NCBI RefSeq assembly: GCF_014638915.1
Contig: NZ_BMFQ01000001.1
Location: 1,191,142-1,255,141, forward strand
Origin: Xanthomarina arctica
GTDB taxonomy: Bacteria; Bacteroidota; Bacteroidia; Flavobacteriales; Flavobacteriaceae
DNA: 64,000 nucleotides
Direction of reading: 5' to 3'
The notes beneath the pieces are model-generated. The model was not told where the DNA came from. It saw nothing but the letters and a program-made list of their open reading frames with translations, and searched no databases. Shown here piece by piece: positions 43,450 through 52,911 of this stretch (the first letter of the stretch is position 1; the number at the start of each line of letters is the position of its first letter). The translations under genes were made by a program, and so were the position numbers.

Positions 43450-44544
43450 ATGAGTGATATTACTGGCTCATTAAGCAAATTAGCGCTCCAAAAATTCAAA
43501 CATAATTTTTGGGGCGTTTTTAGCTTTTGGTTTATTGTTTTGGTAGGAATTATTTCAGTTTTCGCATATGCTTTTGCGCCAGATAATTCGCAACATGCCA
43601 ATCAGATGCATTTATCTATTCATTCTAAAAGACCTGGTTTTAAAGTGCAGATGCTAACGATACCATCTTCCATAGAAAACAACCAATCGGTTGTAGATAA
43701 ACTGTTTTTTGGAAAAAAAAATACAGAAACCGAAATTCCAATTACGGCTTCATATATAAAAGATCATATCTTATTTTATACCGAATACGCTTCTGATGGA
43801 CTTGAAGGAGCCGAAAAAGAACTTGACTTAACTTCATTTTCTAAAACTCAAGTTGCTTCTCTAATTAAAGAACGTACTTTTTTGTTTGGAACAGATAAAT
43901 ACGGTCGTGATTTATTAAGTCGCATTCTTGTTGGCGCTAGAATCTCATTTTTTATAGGTTTTGTTGCTGTTTTCATCTCTTTGATTATTGGCATATTTAT
44001 GGGGAGCATGGCAGGATATTTTGGAGGTAAAATTGATGCCTTTATCATGTGGATTATAAATGTAACTTGGTCTATTCCAACCTTGCTTTTGGTAATTGCT
44101 ATTACTTTGGCTTTAGGAAAAGGGTTTTGGCAAGTGTTTATTGCAGTAGGTTTAACCATGTGGGTTGAAGTGGCAAGAGTTGTTCGTGGGCAGATTATAA
44201 GCGCGAAGGAATTACCATATGTAACGGCAGCAAGAGCGCTTGGTTTTAAGGATTTCCGAATTATAACGAGACATATTTTGCCAAACATCATGGCGCCAGT
44301 TATTGTAATTTCTGCTGCTAATTTTGCGGCAGCCATATTAATAGAAAGTGGTTTGAGTTTTCTAGGGATAGGAGCGCAGCCACCCATGGCAAGCTGGGGA
44401 GCGATGATAAAAGATCACTATAATTACATTATTTTAGGAAAACCTTATTTAGCATTAATCCCTGGATTGTGTATTATGAGTTTGGTGATGGCATTTATGC
44501 TAATAGGAAATGCCTTGCGAGATGCTTTGGATGTAAAAAATTGA
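43450..44544 (+). CDS. ABC transporter permease, DppC/OppC type
   Basis: The 364-aa inner-membrane protein has an OppC_N helix (about 17-42) and a long periplasmic insert (about 45-140). The BPD_transp_1 domain follows, with LFGTDKYGRDLLSRILVGARISF and the EAA loop VTAARALGFKDFRIITRHILPNI (about 257-279) that docks the ATPase. It is one half of a peptide or microcin-C-like importer; partner permease and ATPases are not in this window. It is directly behind the Tsp-like protease (5 bp), suggesting co-expression. Confidence 0.92.
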   Translation: MSDITGSLSKLALQKFKHNFWGVFSFWFIVLVGIISVFAYAFAPDNSQHANQMHLSIHSKRPGFKVQMLTIPSSIENNQSVVDKLFFGKKNTETEIPITASYIKDHILFYTEYASDGLEGAEKELDLTSFSKTQVASLIKERTFLFGTDKYGRDLLSRILVGARISFFIGFVAVFISLIIGIFMGSMAGYFGGKIDAFIMWIINVTWSIPTLLLVIAITLALGKGFWQVFIAVGLTMWVEVARVVRGQIISAKELPYVTAARALGFKDFRIITRHILPNIMAPVIVISAANFAAAILIESGLSFLGIGAQPPMASWGAMIKDHYNYIILGKPYLALIPGLCIMSLVMAFMLIGNALRDALDVKN

Positions 44545-44629
44545 TTAGAAGTGTCTAAAGTGCTTAAAGTTGGTACATGATTCTAGAACAAACCTGTGTG
44601 ACTAAAGGAAAGCAATTTTACAACTAACA

Positions 44630-45235
44630 TTATTCCAACTGCATGTTATTATTTAGGGAGTCTATATAGGCTAAAACTTCTTCCTTACCAATATCTTTAG
44701 AAGACGATGTGATAAAATAATTAGGGAACTCTTCCCAAGTCTCTAGCATGATGTTTTTATATATTTCAACATGGTTGTCAATAGCCTTAGGTTTTAACTT
44801 ATCTGCTTTAGTGAAAATAATGGAAAATGGAATGCCATTTTCGCCTAGCCATTGCATGAAATCTAAATCTATAGGTTGCGGTTTATGTCTTATATCTACC
44901 AAAACAAAAGCAGAAACCATTTGCTCACGCATTCTGAAATATTGTGTAATAAACTTTTGGAAAGTCTTTTTAGCACTCTTTGAAACTTTGGCGTAACCGT
45001 ATCCTGGCAAATCGACTAAATACCAACTTTTATTGATAATAAAATGATTTATAAGTTGGGTTTTTCCTGGTCTTCCAGAGGTTTTTGCAAGACTTTTTCT
45101 GCTAGTAAGCATGTTGATAAGAGATGATTTTCCAACATTACTTCTACCAATAAAGGCATATTCTGGAATGGCGTTTTTCGGACATTTTTCAACATCAGAA
45201 TTACTCATTATAAATTCTGCCGATTTAATTTCCAT
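44630..45235 (-). CDS. engB: Ribosome biogenesis GTPase EngB/YsxC
   Basis: The 201-aa TRAFAC GTPase has G1 GRSNVGKSSL (about 31-40), G2 region TSGRPGKTQLINH, G3 DLPGYG (about 75-80), G4 TKADK (about 142-146) and G5 TSSSK (about 176-180). This is the full EngB set with the usual length. It assists assembly of the large ribosomal subunit. It is convergent with the ABC permease and lies 69 bp before the alpha/beta hydrolase on the same strand. Confidence 0.97.
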   Translation of the reverse strand: MEIKSAEFIMSNSDVEKCPKNAIPEYAFIGRSNVGKSSLINMLTSRKSLAKTSGRPGKTQLINHFIINKSWYLVDLPGYGYAKVSKSAKKTFQKFITQYFRMREQMVSAFVLVDIRHKPQPIDLDFMQWLGENGIPFSIIFTKADKLKPKAIDNHVEIYKNIMLETWEEFPNYFITSSSKDIGKEEVLAYIDSLNNNMQLE

Positions 45236-45304
45236 ATATCGTTTTTACTTTTTGTGTTGTTTAAAACAGGCTTAAACAGTAAGATTTAATTAGGGTTTGG
45301 CTTT

Positions 45305-46069
45305 TTAGAAATTTCTTTTTTTAAGCCAATTATTAAGAATGTCGTTAAATTGGTCAGGACGTTCCATCATAGCGGCATGGCCACATTTATCAATCCAAAA
45401 TAGCTCAGAATCTGGTAAAAGTTCATTAAACTCTACTGCTACTTCTGGAGGAGTTACGGTATCGTTTTTCCCCCAAATAATACAGGTTGGCACTTTCATT
45501 TTAGGCAAATCTTTTGCCATGTTGTGTCTAATAGCGCTTTTTGCTATGGCTAAAGTTTTTATTAATTTGTTTCTGTCGTTTACGGTTTCATAAACTTCAT
45601 CTACAATTTCTTTAGTAGCAACCTCAGGATCATAAAAAACATCTTGAGCTTTCTTTTTTATTACTTCATAATCACTTCGTTTGGTATAACCACCTCCCAT
45701 GGCACTTTCGTACAACCCAGAACTTCCAGTAATAATTAAGGCTTTAACCTTTTTAGGATATAGTTTTGTATGGTAAAGTCCAATATGTCCGCCTAAAGAA
45801 TTTCCTAGTAAAATAACTTCGTCAAATCCTTTATACTCAATAAAGTCATGTAAATATTTAGCAAAACTTTTTACGTTCGTTTTTAATAAAGACATGGTAT
45901 AGATAGGCAATTCTGGAATAACAACTTTATAGCCAATGGCACTAAAATATTGTGTGACTGACTCAAAATTACTCAATCCACCCATCAATCCATGAAGTAC
46001 AATAATTGGAATTCCTTCTCCAACTTCTATATATCTATATTCTTTTTCTTTTTTTAATCGATACCCCAT
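45305..46069 (-). CDS. Alpha/beta hydrolase
   Basis: The protein is 254 aa if started at ATG 46069 (MGYRLKKEKEYRYIEVGEG). A start at 46144 is possible, but a TATATTTG box (46103-46096, minus strand) sits between the two starts, suggesting that transcription begins inside the longer frame. Fold markers are oxyanion motif LHGLMGG, nucleophile elbow GNSLGG (Ser), Asp in WGKNDTVTPPEVA and His in KCGHAAMMERPDQF. Substrate unknown. It lies upstream of the dcw cluster on the opposite strand. Confidence 0.9.
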   Translation of the reverse strand: MGYRLKKEKEYRYIEVGEGIPIIVLHGLMGGLSNFESVTQYFSAIGYKVVIPELPIYTMSLLKTNVKSFAKYLHDFIEYKGFDEVILLGNSLGGHIGLYHTKLYPKKVKALIITGSSGLYESAMGGGYTKRSDYEVIKKKAQDVFYDPEVATKEIVDEVYETVNDRNKLIKTLAIAKSAIRHNMAKDLPKMKVPTCIIWGKNDTVTPPEVAVEFNELLPDSELFWIDKCGHAAMMERPDQFNDILNNWLKKRNF

Positions 46070-46288
46070 TAAGCCGTAAGTCTTTTCATTGAAAACAAAT
46101 ATAGTTAAATCATTCAAATTATTTTCATAATAATTCATTCTCATGCAGTCACTCTGTAAAAGAGATGTTAATAAGAAATGCGATTGAAATAAGACGACTT
46201 GTAATCTGCTGAAATTGAGTGTTTAGGATGGTTTAGGTAAGTGAGATTTCGGATTAAACATGCAGTTAGTCGAAAATTTATCAACAAA

Positions 46289-46332
46289 GTGGTAAAATGT
46301 GGTAAAAAGTGGTATATTTTTCGATATATTTG
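46289..46332 (+). promoter_or_regulatory. MraZ-type boxes and promoter of the dcw cluster
   Basis: Three direct repeats of GTGGTAaaaa at exact 10-bp spacing (46289, 46299, 46309) precede TATATTTG (46325-46332), a perfect -7 box. MraZ is known to bind tandem short repeats ahead of its own gene, so these are probable autoregulatory sites. No TTG is visible at -33; the repeats occupy that position. Confidence 0.75.
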
Positions 46333-46364
46333 GAACTTAAACCCAAATTCAAGAATCAGACGCT

Positions 46365-46835
46365 TTGAACTCATTAATAGGAACATACGAATGTAAAGTA
46401 GATGCAAAAGGAAGGCTTATGCTTCCTGTTGCGCTGAAAAAGCAGTTGTCGCCTGTTTTACAAAATGGCTTTGTTCTAAAAAGGGCCGTTTTTCAATCTT
46501 GTCTGGAGTTGTATCCTATGTCTGAATGGGAAGCTTTAATGCAACGCATAAACAAGCTAAACCGTTTCAAGAAAAAGAACAACGATTTTATCAGACGTTT
46601 TACGGCTGGTGTAAAAGTGATTGAAATTGATGCAACAGGACGATTGTTAATTCCGAAAGATTTGGTGCTTTTTGCCGATATCTCTAAAGAAATTGTGTTA
46701 TCTGCCGCTGTTAATATTATAGAAATTTGGGATAAAGAGAAGTATGAACAAGCCATAGACGATGCTACTGTAGATTTTGCAGATTTAGCTGAAGATGTTA
46801 TGGGACAAGACGATGATGAAGATGGAATATCATAA
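46365..46835 (+). CDS. mraZ: Transcriptional regulator MraZ
   Basis: The 156-aa protein has two SpoVT/AbrB-like halves, each with the DxKGRxxxP pattern: CKVDAKGRLMLPVALK (about 10-25) and IEIDATGRLLIPKDL (about 84-98). It binds DNA repeats upstream of itself and controls the dcw genes. The start is a TTG at 46365 (NSLIGTYECKVDAKG), 33 bp after the -7 box. It overlaps rsmH by 14 bp. First gene of the cluster. Confidence 0.93.
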   Translation: MNSLIGTYECKVDAKGRLMLPVALKKQLSPVLQNGFVLKRAVFQSCLELYPMSEWEALMQRINKLNRFKKKNNDFIRRFTAGVKVIEIDATGRLLIPKDLVLFADISKEIVLSAAVNIIEIWDKEKYEQAIDDATVDFADLAEDVMGQDDDEDGIS

Positions 46836-47718
46836 CCCTGTTTTATTAAAAGAAACCGTAGATGGTTTAAACATCAAGGAAGGTGGCGTTTACGTAGATG
46901 TCACTTTTGGAGGTGGTGGGCACAGCAGAGAAATTCTAAAAAGGCTTGGAGATAAAGGGAAGTTATTTGCATTCGATCAAGATGCTGATGCTCTTGAGAA
47001 TACATTAGAAGATGACAGGTTTGTCTTAATTCATGAGAATTTTAGGTTCATTAAAAGGTTCCTTAGATTTTATGGCGTGAAAAAGGTGGATGGTATTTTA
47101 GCGGATTTTGGTGTATCCTCTCATCAATTTGATGTTGCAGAACGTGGTTTCTCAACCAGATTTGAAGCAGATTTAGATATGCGAATGAATCAGCAAAACA
47201 AATTATCGGCATTTCATGTAGTGAATGAATACACAGAAGAACAGATTAAAGACGTGCTTTTGCAGTATGGCGAATTAAGGTCTGCTCCAGCAATGGCAAG
47301 TGTTATTGTGGCAAGTAGAGTGGTTGAGCCAATTAAAACCAGTGAGCAATTAAAAGGAGTTTTAAAGAAGTTTTTACCTCCTAAACACGAAAATAAAGTT
47401 TTGGCCCAAATCTACCAGGCTATCAGAATTGAAGTGAATCAAGAAATTGAAGCCCTAAAGGAGTTTTTGTTGCAGACCCCAGATTTATTGAAAAAAGGAG
47501 GCAGGTTAAGTGTTATTTCATATCACTCCTTGGAGGATAGATTGGTGAAACGATTTATTAGAAACGGCATGTTTGAAGGAGAACCAGAAAAAGATGTTTT
47601 TGGAAATTTTGAAGTGCCATTAAAAAAAGTGGGCGGACTTATTGTTCCAACTAAAGAAGAAGTAAAAATAAACAATAGATCAAGAAGTGCCAAACTTAGA
47701 ATAGCAGGCAAACTATAA
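46822..47718 (+). CDS. rsmH: 16S rRNA (cytosine-1402-N4) methyltransferase
   Basis: RsmH (MraW) methylates C1402 of 16S rRNA at the ribosomal P site. From ATG 46822 it is 298 aa and starts MEYHNPVLLKETVDGL, the usual N-terminus; in-frame ATGs at 46813 and 46816 are also possible. Motifs are VDVTFGGGGHSREIL (SAM loop), GILADFGVSSHQFD, and the C-terminal LSVISYHSLEDRLVKRFIR followed by NNRSRSAKLRIAGKL. It overlaps mraZ, so the two are translationally coupled. Confidence 0.97.
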   Translation: MEYHNPVLLKETVDGLNIKEGGVYVDVTFGGGGHSREILKRLGDKGKLFAFDQDADALENTLEDDRFVLIHENFRFIKRFLRFYGVKKVDGILADFGVSSHQFDVAERGFSTRFEADLDMRMNQQNKLSAFHVVNEYTEEQIKDVLLQYGELRSAPAMASVIVASRVVEPIKTSEQLKGVLKKFLPPKHENKVLAQIYQAIRIEVNQEIEALKEFLLQTPDLLKKGGRLSVISYHSLEDRLVKRFIRNGMFEGEPEKDVFGNFEVPLKKVGGLIVPTKEEVKINNRSRSAKLRIAGKL

Positions 47719-47809
47719 TTGAATATTTCTCCCCTTTGGGAAAATTATAGATTCAACAAAAAAAATAAGATTAACGCATGTAGTTAGTTGTCGCAAAGCG
47801 ATAGATGGG

Positions 47810-48127
47810 ATGAAAAAGAGTATTTCAAATATTTTAAAAGGAACTTTTCTAGTAAACGACGATGCGTTTAAAAACTGGAGAATGATTCTTTTTATTTCAT
47901 CATTAGCATTTGTTATGATAGCTAGTTCTCATAGTGCAGATAATAAAGTACATAAAATAGCCAGAATTAATAATGAAGCAAAAGAATTGCGTTCGGCATT
48001 TGTGGATGGCAGGAAAAAACTCATGGAACTCAAGAAAGAGTCAGTTGTAGAACTGAAAATGAAAGAAAAAGGCTTAGCCATTTCGGAGATTCCACCAACA
48101 AAAATTAAAGTTAAATCTCAAAACTAG
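47810..48127 (+). CDS. ftsL: FtsL-like cell division protein
   Basis: The 105-aa single-span protein has a cytoplasmic N-terminus (about 1-22), one transmembrane helix (about 25-42, MILFISSLAFVMIASSHSA) and a periplasmic heptad-rich helix (about 45-90). Size, topology and the slot between rsmH and ftsI identify it as the FtsL-like partner of the FtsQ/FtsB group; sequence alone is weakly conserved, as always for FtsL. A 91-bp gap precedes it; it ends 6 bp before ftsI. Confidence 0.88.
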   Translation: MKKSISNILKGTFLVNDDAFKNWRMILFISSLAFVMIASSHSADNKVHKIARINNEAKELRSAFVDGRKKLMELKKESVVELKMKEKGLAISEIPPTKIKVKSQN

Positions 48128-48133
48128 TTCAGC

Positions 48134-50140
48134 TTGGCAACAAACGAGAAGAACATATTAAACCGATTGTATTTTGTAGCAGGATGTATGTTCATCTTCG
48201 CTCTAGCAGTGGTGTTTAAACTTTTGAGTATTCAATTTGTACAAGGTGATAAATACAGAAGCTTAGCTGAAGAGCGAACAATCAAAAATGTTGTGATTCC
48301 TGCAAATAGAGGAAATGTTTATTCTGTAAACGGAAATTTATTAGCTACGTCTATTCCTAAGTACGATATTAGAATAGATGCCCTGACGCCCTCGTCAGCT
48401 ACTTTTGAAAAATATTTAAAACCCTTATCAGATTCGCTTTCAAAATACTCAGGTAAACCTTCATCTTATTATCAAAAGGAAATTAGAAAAGCCAGAGCTA
48501 ATAAAAATAGATATTATCTCTTGGCTAGAGATATTGGGTATTCAGAGTATTTAAGAGTAAGGAATTTTCCCTTGTTAAGCTTAGGTGCTTATAAGGGTGG
48601 TTTAATAGTAGAACAAACTACAAAGCGAGAGCATCCAATGGGTGGTGTCGCAGAAAGAACCATAGGTTATGAGCGTTTTGATGACAAAGGAAATGTTACT
48701 AGACCAGGGATTGATGGAGCCTATGGAATTAAATATCTGCGTGGAACTGATGGCTTAAGGTTGAAACAAAAAATAGGAAAAGGTCAATGGAAACCTATTG
48801 CAGATTATAATCAAATAGAGCCAAAAGATGGCTACGATTTATATACTACCATCAGTGTTAATATTCAAGATATTGCCCATAACGCTTTATTGCAACAGTT
48901 AGAATATTATGAAGCGGAACATGGTTGTGTGGTGGTTATGGAGGTGGCAACTGGTGAAATTAGAGCTATTTCAAATTTAGGAAGAACTAAAACTGGCTCT
49001 TATTACGAAAAATTAAATTATGCTGTTGGAGAGGCTCATGAGCCTGGTTCTACTTTTAAAGTTATGGCTTTAATGGCTGCTTTAGAAGATAAGCTAGTAG
49101 ATACGTCAACGGTTGTGGATGCTATGCAAGGTGTTAAAACCTTCTACGGTAGAAGAATAAAGGATTCTAAACATGGAGGTTATGGAAAAATATCTGCTGC
49201 AAGAGCCTTAGAAGTATCTTCAAATATTGGTATTGCGACCATTATAGATGAAGCCTATTCTAAAAATCCAGAAAAATTTATCAATCGTTTAAAAAGCTGG
49301 TCGTTAGATACGCCTATTGGTTTACCAATTTTGGGTGAAGGAACACCATTTATTCCGGAGCCAGGTCATGCTAAATGGAGTAAAAATGCTTTGCCTTCTA
49401 TGTCTTATGGCTATAATTTAAAATTAACGCCCTTGCAAACCTTAACATTCTATAATGCAATTGCAAATAATGGTGTTATGGTGAAGCCTACTTTTATTAA
49501 GGAAGTACGTGAGTTAAATAAACAAATAGAGACTTTCAAAATAACTGTTATCAACAATAAAATATGTTCAGATAAAACTATTGGTGAAATGCAGGAAATG
49601 CTTAAAAACGTTGTGGTTCGGGGTACAGGGAAATCGTTGTATTCGCCTTATTTCTCTATGGCAGGAAAAACGGGAACAGCACAAACGGAATACTGGATGG
49701 AGGATTGGGAAGAAAACCCGAGATACGTATCCTCTTTTGCAGGATATTTTCCAGCTGAAAATCCAAAATATTCATGCATTGTAATCATTCATAAGCCTAG
49801 TATCAAAAAAGGGTATTATGGAGCAGATGTTTCTGGGCCAGTTTTTAAACGAATCGCTCAAAAAGTCTTTACAGACACACCCATTATAGACGTAGTTGAA
49901 ACTTTAGAAGTAATAGATGTTCCTGTTGAAAAGGAGTTTGACAGTTATTATAAAACAGCGCAAACCTATTTAACCATTATGCCAAATGTGGTTGGTTTGC
50001 CTTTAATGGATGCTCTTGCTCTGTTAGAGAATATGGGATTAGATGTAAAAATAGAAGGTGTTGGTGTAGTGAAATCGCAATCTCTAGTACAAGGAATTAA
50101 AATAAAAAAGAATCAGGTAATTGTTATTCAAGCCTCATGA
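48134..50140 (+). CDS. ftsI: Division transpeptidase FtsI (PBP3) with C-terminal PASTA domain
   Basis: The 668-aa class B penicillin-binding protein has an N-terminal transmembrane helix (about 10-32) and a dimerisation domain. The transpeptidase has SxxK in GSTFK (about 303-307), SSN (about 361-363) and KTGT (about 511-514). One PASTA domain (about 610-668, MPNVVGLPLMDALALLENMG) follows. It cross-links septal peptidoglycan. The start is TTG at 48134, 6 bp after ftsL. The stop overlaps the murE start as ATGA. Confidence 0.96.
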   Translation: MATNEKNILNRLYFVAGCMFIFALAVVFKLLSIQFVQGDKYRSLAEERTIKNVVIPANRGNVYSVNGNLLATSIPKYDIRIDALTPSSATFEKYLKPLSDSLSKYSGKPSSYYQKEIRKARANKNRYYLLARDIGYSEYLRVRNFPLLSLGAYKGGLIVEQTTKREHPMGGVAERTIGYERFDDKGNVTRPGIDGAYGIKYLRGTDGLRLKQKIGKGQWKPIADYNQIEPKDGYDLYTTISVNIQDIAHNALLQQLEYYEAEHGCVVVMEVATGEIRAISNLGRTKTGSYYEKLNYAVGEAHEPGSTFKVMALMAALEDKLVDTSTVVDAMQGVKTFYGRRIKDSKHGGYGKISAARALEVSSNIGIATIIDEAYSKNPEKFINRLKSWSLDTPIGLPILGEGTPFIPEPGHAKWSKNALPSMSYGYNLKLTPLQTLTFYNAIANNGVMVKPTFIKEVRELNKQIETFKITVINNKICSDKTIGEMQEMLKNVVVRGTGKSLYSPYFSMAGKTGTAQTEYWMEDWEENPRYVSSFAGYFPAENPKYSCIVIIHKPSIKKGYYGADVSGPVFKRIAQKVFTDTPIIDVVETLEVIDVPVEKEFDSYYKTAQTYLTIMPNVVGLPLMDALALLENMGLDVKIEGVGVVKSQSLVQGIKIKKNQVIVIQAS

Positions 50141-51600
50141 TGACTTTAAAAGACATATTATATAAGGTAACCCTAAACGCTGTTGTAGGGAACACGAGTG
50201 TGTCGATTAATAACATCGATTTCGATTCTAGAAACATTTCTAAGAATGATGTTTTTGTTGCCATAATAGGGACAGTTTCCAATGGACATGAATATATAGA
50301 TACAGCCGTTAAACAAGGAGCTATTGCTATTATTTGCGAAGAATTACCTGCAGTATTAGTAGAAGGTATTACTTATGTTCAAGTGGAAAGTTCCTCAAGA
50401 GCTTTGGCTATTATGGCTTCTAATTTTTATCAGAATCCATCTGATAATCTAAGACTTGTTGGTGTAACCGGAACCAATGGTAAAACTACAATTGCTTCTT
50501 TATTGTATCAATTATTTAAAAAAGCAGGATTCAAAGTGGGCTTATTGTCAACCGTGAAAATCATGGTAGATAATAAAGAGTATAAAACCTCACATACCAC
50601 CCCAGATTCTTTAACTATTAATAAGTATTTAAAGGAAATGAGTGATGAAGGGGTAGCTTTTTGTTTTATGGAAGTGAGTTCTCATGGCATTCATCAAAAT
50701 AGAACTGAAGGTTTGCATTTTGAAGGAGGTATTTTTTCAAATCTATCTCACGATCATTTGGATTATCACGACACATTTGCTGAATATAGAGATGTGAAAA
50801 AATCATTTTTTGATAAACTTCCTGCATCCGCTTTTGCTTTAGTAAATGTAGACGATAAGAATGGTTTGGTGATGTTACAAAACACCAAGGCAAAGAAACA
50901 TACCTATGCATTAAAGGGATATGCAGATTATAGAGCTCAAATTTTAGAAAATCAATTAAACGGACTTTTGCTTAAAATTAATGAAAGTGAAGTTTGGACA
51001 AAATTAATAGGGAATTTTAACGCGTATAATGTCTTAGCAATTTATGCCACTGCCGAATTATTAGGTCTTGAAAAAGTAGAAACTCTAAGAATAATAAGTG
51101 AATTAGAGAGTGTAGCTGGAAGGTTTCAATACCTAATTTCCAATGGAAAAATAACAGCCATTATAGATTATGCACACACACCTGATGCTTTGAAAAATGT
51201 TTTAGAAACCATTAATAGCATCCGAACTAAAAACGAAGAGTTAATTACCGTTTTTGGTTGTGGTGGCAATAGAGATAAAACAAAGCGTCCTAAAATGGGA
51301 CATATCGCTTCTGCTTTAAGTACTAAAGTTATTATAACAAGCGATAACCCAAGAAATGAAGTTCCAGAGACTATTATAGAAGAAATTGAAAAAGGTATAG
51401 AGCCTCAAAATTTTAAAAAAATAGTTTCGATTTCAGATAGAAAGCAAGCAATTAAAACAGCTTGTCATTTAGCCAAACCCAACGATATTATTTTAATAGC
51501 AGGAAAAGGTCATGAAACTTATCAAGAGATTAAAGGTGAAAGATTTGACTTCGACGATTATAAAATAGTAAAAGAATTATTAAAACAATTAGAAAAATAG
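50137..51600 (+). CDS. murE: UDP-MurNAc-tripeptide synthetase MurE
   Basis: The 487-aa Mur ligase adds the third stem residue to UDP-MurNAc-L-Ala-D-Glu. It has the ATP loop [10 protein letters not shown] (about 108-117), the [15 protein letters not shown] substrate region with [12 protein letters not shown], and [11 protein letters not shown] (about 405), the DNPR motif that in known MurE enzymes selects meso-diaminopimelate. It overlaps ftsI by 4 bp and lies 1 bp before mraY. Confidence 0.96.
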   Translation: MMTLKDILYKVTLNAVVGNTSVSINNIDFDSRNISKNDVFVAIIGTVSNGHEYIDTAVKQGAIAIICEELPAVLVEGITYVQVESSSRALAIMASNFYQNPSDNLRLVGVTGTNGKTTIASLLYQLFKKAGFKVGLLSTVKIMVDNKEYKTSHTTPDSLTINKYLKEMSDEGVAFCFMEVSSHGIHQNRTEGLHFEGGIFSNLSHDHLDYHDTFAEYRDVKKSFFDKLPASAFALVNVDDKNGLVMLQNTKAKKHTYALKGYADYRAQILENQLNGLLLKINESEVWTKLIGNFNAYNVLAIYATAELLGLEKVETLRIISELESVAGRFQYLISNGKITAIIDYAHTPDALKNVLETINSIRTKNEELITVFGCGGNRDKTKRPKMGHIASALSTKVIITSDNPRNEVPETIIEEIEKGIEPQNFKKIVSISDRKQAIKTACHLAKPNDIILIAGKGHETYQEIKGERFDFDDYKIVKELLKQLEK

Positions 51601-51601
51601 T

Positions 51602-52843
51602 ATGCTGTATTACCTGTTCGAATATTTAGACACGCATTTCCAAATTCCTGGAGCTAGACTTTTTGGTTATATCACCTTTAGAGCGGCTATGGCTATTATT
51701 TTGTCGTTGTTAATTTCTACCATATTCGGAAGACGTATTATTAGATATTTACAAAAACAGCAAGTAGGAGAAACTATTAGAGATTTAGGTCTAGAAGGGC
51801 AGGTTGAAAAAGCTGGAACTCCAACTATGGGTGGAATTATCATTATTCTAGCCACGCTTATTCCTGTTTTGCTTTTAGCGAAATTGGAAAACATATACAT
51901 CATCCTTCTTATTATTACAACACTTTGGATGGGAACCATTGGTTTTATAGACGATTATATTAAAAAATTCAAAAAAGATAAAGAAGGACTAAAAGGAAAG
52001 TTTAAAGTACTTGGCCAAGTTGGTTTAGGAATCATTGTTGGAACTACCCTGTATTTTCATCCAGATGTTACTTTAAAGGAAAAATTACCAATCGCGCAAC
52101 AACAAGAAATTTTAGCGGCAAACCCTAAAGTGGAGTCAGCTAAGTTGTTTCAAGACGAAGAGCGTTCAACTAAAACTACCATTCCGTTTGTAAAAGCGAA
52201 TGAGTTTGATTATGCTGATATTATTGCTTGGGTAAATTCAGATTGGGCAAAATACGCTTGGATTATTTTTATTCCAATTGTTATTTTTATTATCACAGCT
52301 GTTTCAAATGGTGCCAATTTAACAGATGGAATTGACGGCTTAGCAGCAGGAACATCCGCCATTATTGTGCTTACTCTGGGAATCTTTGCTTTTGTGTCTG
52401 GAAATATTGTTTTTTCAGATTATCTCAACATCATGTATATCCCAAGAGTCGAGGAAATTACTATATATATCGCGGCCTTTGTTGGGGCTCTAATTGGGTT
52501 TTTATGGTATAATACTTATCCGGCTCAAGTATTTATGGGAGATACCGGAAGTTTAACCATTGGTGGTATTATAGCTGTAATTGCAATTGCCGTAAGAAAA
52601 GAATGGTTAATACCTGTGTTGTGCGGTATTTTCTTAGCTGAAAACTTATCCGTAGTCATGCAGGTTAGCTGGTTTAAATATACCAAGAAGAAATATGGAG
52701 AGGGTAGGCGTATTTTTAAAATGTCGCCTTTACATCATCACTATCAGAAATCAGGATATCATGAAAGTAAAATAGTTACCAGATTCTGGATTGTTGGAAT
52801 CTTGTTGGCTATTATATCCATTGTAACATTGAAAATTAGATAA
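51602..52843 (+). CDS. mraY: Phospho-MurNAc-pentapeptide transferase MraY
   Basis: The 413-aa multi-span enzyme moves phospho-MurNAc-pentapeptide to undecaprenyl phosphate to form lipid I. Active-site motifs are GTPTMGG (about 72-78), [21 protein letters not shown] (Asp pair near 116), [15 protein letters not shown] (about 237-251), [12 protein letters not shown] (about 311-322) and SPLHHHYQ (about 376-383). It has the extended loop at about 150-205 normal for Bacteroidota. A palindromic repeat lies in the gap to murD. Confidence 0.97.
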   Translation: MLYYLFEYLDTHFQIPGARLFGYITFRAAMAIILSLLISTIFGRRIIRYLQKQQVGETIRDLGLEGQVEKAGTPTMGGIIIILATLIPVLLLAKLENIYIILLIITTLWMGTIGFIDDYIKKFKKDKEGLKGKFKVLGQVGLGIIVGTTLYFHPDVTLKEKLPIAQQQEILAANPKVESAKLFQDEERSTKTTIPFVKANEFDYADIIAWVNSDWAKYAWIIFIPIVIFIITAVSNGANLTDGIDGLAAGTSAIIVLTLGIFAFVSGNIVFSDYLNIMYIPRVEEITIYIAAFVGALIGFLWYNTYPAQVFMGDTGSLTIGGIIAVIAIAVRKEWLIPVLCGIFLAENLSVVMQVSWFKYTKKKYGEGRRIFKMSPLHHHYQKSGYHESKIVTRFWIVGILLAIISIVTLKIR

Positions 52844-52870
52844 CAAATTTGTTATGCTGAACTAGCCTGT

Positions 52871-52900
52871 ACTGAGCGCAGTCGAAGTGAAGTATCTCAA
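52871..52900. repeat. Interspersed palindromic repeat between mraY and murD
   Basis: ACTGAGCGCAGTCGAAGTGA and following bases belong to the same repeat type as the in-frame insert in hsdS (4416-4446). It fills most of the 68-bp gap. Confidence 0.75.
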
Positions 52901-52911
52901 GATATAATAGA

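Noticed and set aside
43848-44387. 179-codon antisense frame inside the ABC permease gene
   Set aside because: It lies fully opposite a well-supported membrane protein with clear motifs. Its composition mirrors that gene and shows no domain of its own.
45305-46144. Longer start for the alpha/beta hydrolase at 46144
   Set aside because: A perfect TATATTTG -7 box lies between 46144 and the ATG at 46069, and the extra 25 residues have no fold-like pattern. The shorter form is preferred, not proven.
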